A stretch of 64,000 bases of DNA from Desulfonatronum thiosulfatophilum (GTDB lineage Bacteria; Desulfobacterota; Desulfovibrionia; Desulfovibrionales; Desulfonatronaceae). Below the pieces are notes generated by a model. It was not told the origin of the DNA. It was given only the letters and a program-made list of their open reading frames with translations, and did not search any database. A program made the position numbers and the translations under genes. Below are positions 62,923 to 64,000 of the stretch, piece by piece. The stretch's first letter is position 1, and each line of letters begins with the position of its first letter. The stretch is taken from assembly GCF_900104215.1 (NCBI RefSeq), contig NZ_FMXO01000009.1:119081-183080 (forward strand), given 5' to 3'.

Positions 62923-63474
62923 ATGCATGAAGTGAGCCTTGGGCAAACCATACAAGATTATCTGACAGGCGATGAATTGGAGATGACGACCTATGAAGAT
63001 CTGCGACAGGGGTTGGCCCGGATGCTTGTTGAGGAAAAAGGATACCCAAAAGAAAAAGTGATCCCAAAAGTCGAGATCAAATACGATGTGGACGATAAGC
63101 CGTTTTCACGGAACGTGGACCTGCTGGTTTATGATGATCAGGGAAAACCGGTCCTGGCTCTCCTTTTCTGCTCTGGCACTCCGGAATCATACACTCGTGA
63201 GGCCGTCTACGCCGGCAGGCTGGTTCCAGAGGGGCCGACTTCCCTGGTCGTGGTGACGGACAGCAAGGATGCTCGCCTGTTGCGAACCATGGACGGCAAA
63301 GTCCTGGACAGTGGGTTTGCAGCAATTCCCTCCTGGGATGCTCTCCAAAAACTGCTTCGCGACAATCCGGCACCGAAACTGGATCCGGCCAGGGTACTCC
63401 GCGAGCAGCGAGTGTTTTACATGTACAGCGGTTTTCTGGAAAGCTGCTGCGGCAAAACGTGCCCAGAGCCCTGA
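62923..63474 (+). CDS. HsdR N-terminal-domain-like protein (putative nuclease fold)
   Basis: A 183-aa protein resembling the stand-alone HSDR_N_2 family, with VEIKYDVDDKPFSRNVDLLVYDD and LALLFC in the restriction-endonuclease-like core. The pattern D-x(n)-ExK usual for active nucleases is altered (an Asp in VDLLVYDD, then LALLFCSG where a K would stand), so activity is doubtful. It ends in a Cys-rich tail (ESCCGKTCPEP). ATG at 62923 is preceded by TAAGGAG; 62833 would lack a ribosome-binding sequence. No restriction-modification partner is adjacent. Confidence 0.65.
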   Translation: MHEVSLGQTIQDYLTGDELEMTTYEDLRQGLARMLVEEKGYPKEKVIPKVEIKYDVDDKPFSRNVDLLVYDDQGKPVLALLFCSGTPESYTREAVYAGRLVPEGPTSLVVVTDSKDARLLRTMDGKVLDSGFAAIPSWDALQKLLRDNPAPKLDPARVLREQRVFYMYSGFLESCCGKTCPEP

Positions 63475-63633
63475 CAATCTTTTTGTAATTGAATTTTTTG
63501 AAGCATTTTCGAACACATACATGTCTTCTGTAGCCTTCTGGAAGACGGGCCGAGCTGGGGTGCGGCGGTCCCAGGCAAGATGCAATACCGCAATTGGCAT
63601 GCACGTGATGTGCTGAGGAGGTATAGTCAAAAC

Positions 63634-63665
63634 AAAAAGCCCGCTTCTAAGGAAGCGGGCTTTTT
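63634..63665. terminator. Bidirectional terminator beside the rRNA operon
   Basis: AAAAAGCCCGCTTC and GAAGCGGGCTTTTT form a perfect stem with a four-base loop and A/T runs on both sides. It can stop both the plus-strand gene and the minus-strand rRNA transcript. Confidence 0.88.
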
Positions 63666-63680
63666 GTTTTTGGAGAGAAA

Positions 63681-63798
63681 GTTCTGGCGACGTCCTACTT
63701 TCCCACGGTTAGAACCGCAGTATCATCGGCGCTGGAGGGCTTAACTACCGAGTTCGGAATGGGATCGGGTGTGTCCCCTCCGCCCAGGTCACCAGAAC
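63681..63798 (-). rRNA. rrf: 5S ribosomal RNA
   Basis: About 118 bases; read on the minus strand it starts GTTCTGGTGACCTGGGCG, contains the conserved CCGAACTCGG loop and ends CGCCAGAAC, with the two ends complementary. Ends are set by that pairing. Confidence 0.93.
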
Positions 63799-63904
63799 TA
63801 ATTTTTATAGGTGTTTTGTGATTGTCTTGCGAGGTATTCCAGAGGTATCTGGGTTGCAAGGTGTATGATCACGCATCACCGATCATAGGGAATGAAGAAT
63901 AGAG

Positions 63905-64000
63905 AGGTTAAGACTCACGGTCTATTAGTACTGGTCAGCTGAGCGTATTGCGACGCTTACACCTCCAGCCTATCAACCTGGTGGTCTACCAGGGACCTTT
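63905..64000 (-). rRNA. rrl: 23S ribosomal RNA, 3' end (partial)
   Basis: On the minus strand the last ~96 bases read AAAGGTCCCTGGTAGACC and on to CAGTACTAATAGACCGTGAG, the standard 3' end of 23S rRNA. The gene continues past the window edge. The exact 3' end is approximate. Order 23S-5S on the minus strand. Confidence 0.9.

Noticed and set aside
1..64000. CRISPR arrays, insertion sequences, prophage or integrase genes, tRNA genes
   Set aside because: I found no repeat-spacer pattern, transposase/integrase motifs or tRNA-like cloverleaf; the window appears free of mobile elements.

Overview
The window looks like a chromosomal segment of a sulfate- or sulfur-metabolising member of the Desulfovibrionales (Desulfobacterota). 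It carries full Hmc and Tmc transmembrane redox complexes, an orange-protein (ORP) locus, Rrf2 regulators, multihaem cytochromes and many PAS histidine kinases. I infer the order from gene content; genus is not resolved.

Layout. 1-2417: tail of jag, then mnmE and an rseC-like gene. 2840-9274: hmcABCDEF, followed by a universal stress protein, a receiver protein and a hybrid kinase (to 13059). 13083-18200 (minus): the orp-type operon (degenerate receiver, NifX-like protein, two ferredoxin-MinD ATPases, a fused ORP) and its sigma-54 activator. 18536-21466 (plus): a divergent unit with a tiny Gly/Arg-rich protein, a second stress protein and a CoA-disulfide-reductase/rhodanese. Both transcription units have -24/-12 promoters, each with a GGGC-N9-GCCC inverted repeat at the same distance upstream. 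22126-28307: a haem-c sensor kinase and tmcA-D-C-B. 28438-30361 (minus): a third module of cytochrome b and CCG iron-sulfur protein, where an in-frame TGA followed by a SECIS-like hairpin indicates selenocysteine. 30736-38472: two Rrf2 regulators, a sulfide:quinone reductase-like enzyme with a DUF1641 partner, a receiver, a hybrid kinase and a membrane kinase. 38562-40646 (minus): a lone molybdopterin oxidoreductase. 41038-52829: a twelve-gene complex I operon, nuoABCDHIJK-M-L-M-N, with two nuoM genes and no nuoEFG. 52910-55404: a four-cluster ferredoxin, a TauE-type exporter and a small membrane protein. 55520-62664: an uncharacterised operon of PhnD-like lipoprotein, two-CW kinase, receiver, PEP-synthase-like protein and phosphatase/YkgJ fusion. 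62923-63474: an HsdR-N-like protein. 63681-64000 (minus): 5S and the 3' end of 23S rRNA.

How it works together. Most of the window is respiratory: three related membrane complexes that would connect periplasmic cytochromes, quinones and cytoplasmic thiol/disulfide or iron-sulfur carriers, a proton-pumping complex I that must take electrons from something other than the NADH module, and sulfide/polysulfide enzymes. Dispersed among them are redox-looking regulators (Rrf2 proteins, a haem-c kinase, PAS domains with a conserved Cys-x2-Cys pattern). Strongest points for follow-up: the selenocysteine CCG protein, the paired sigma-54 promoter/upstream-site architecture, the double-NuoM complex I, and the phosphotransfer-like operon at 55.5-62.7 kb.
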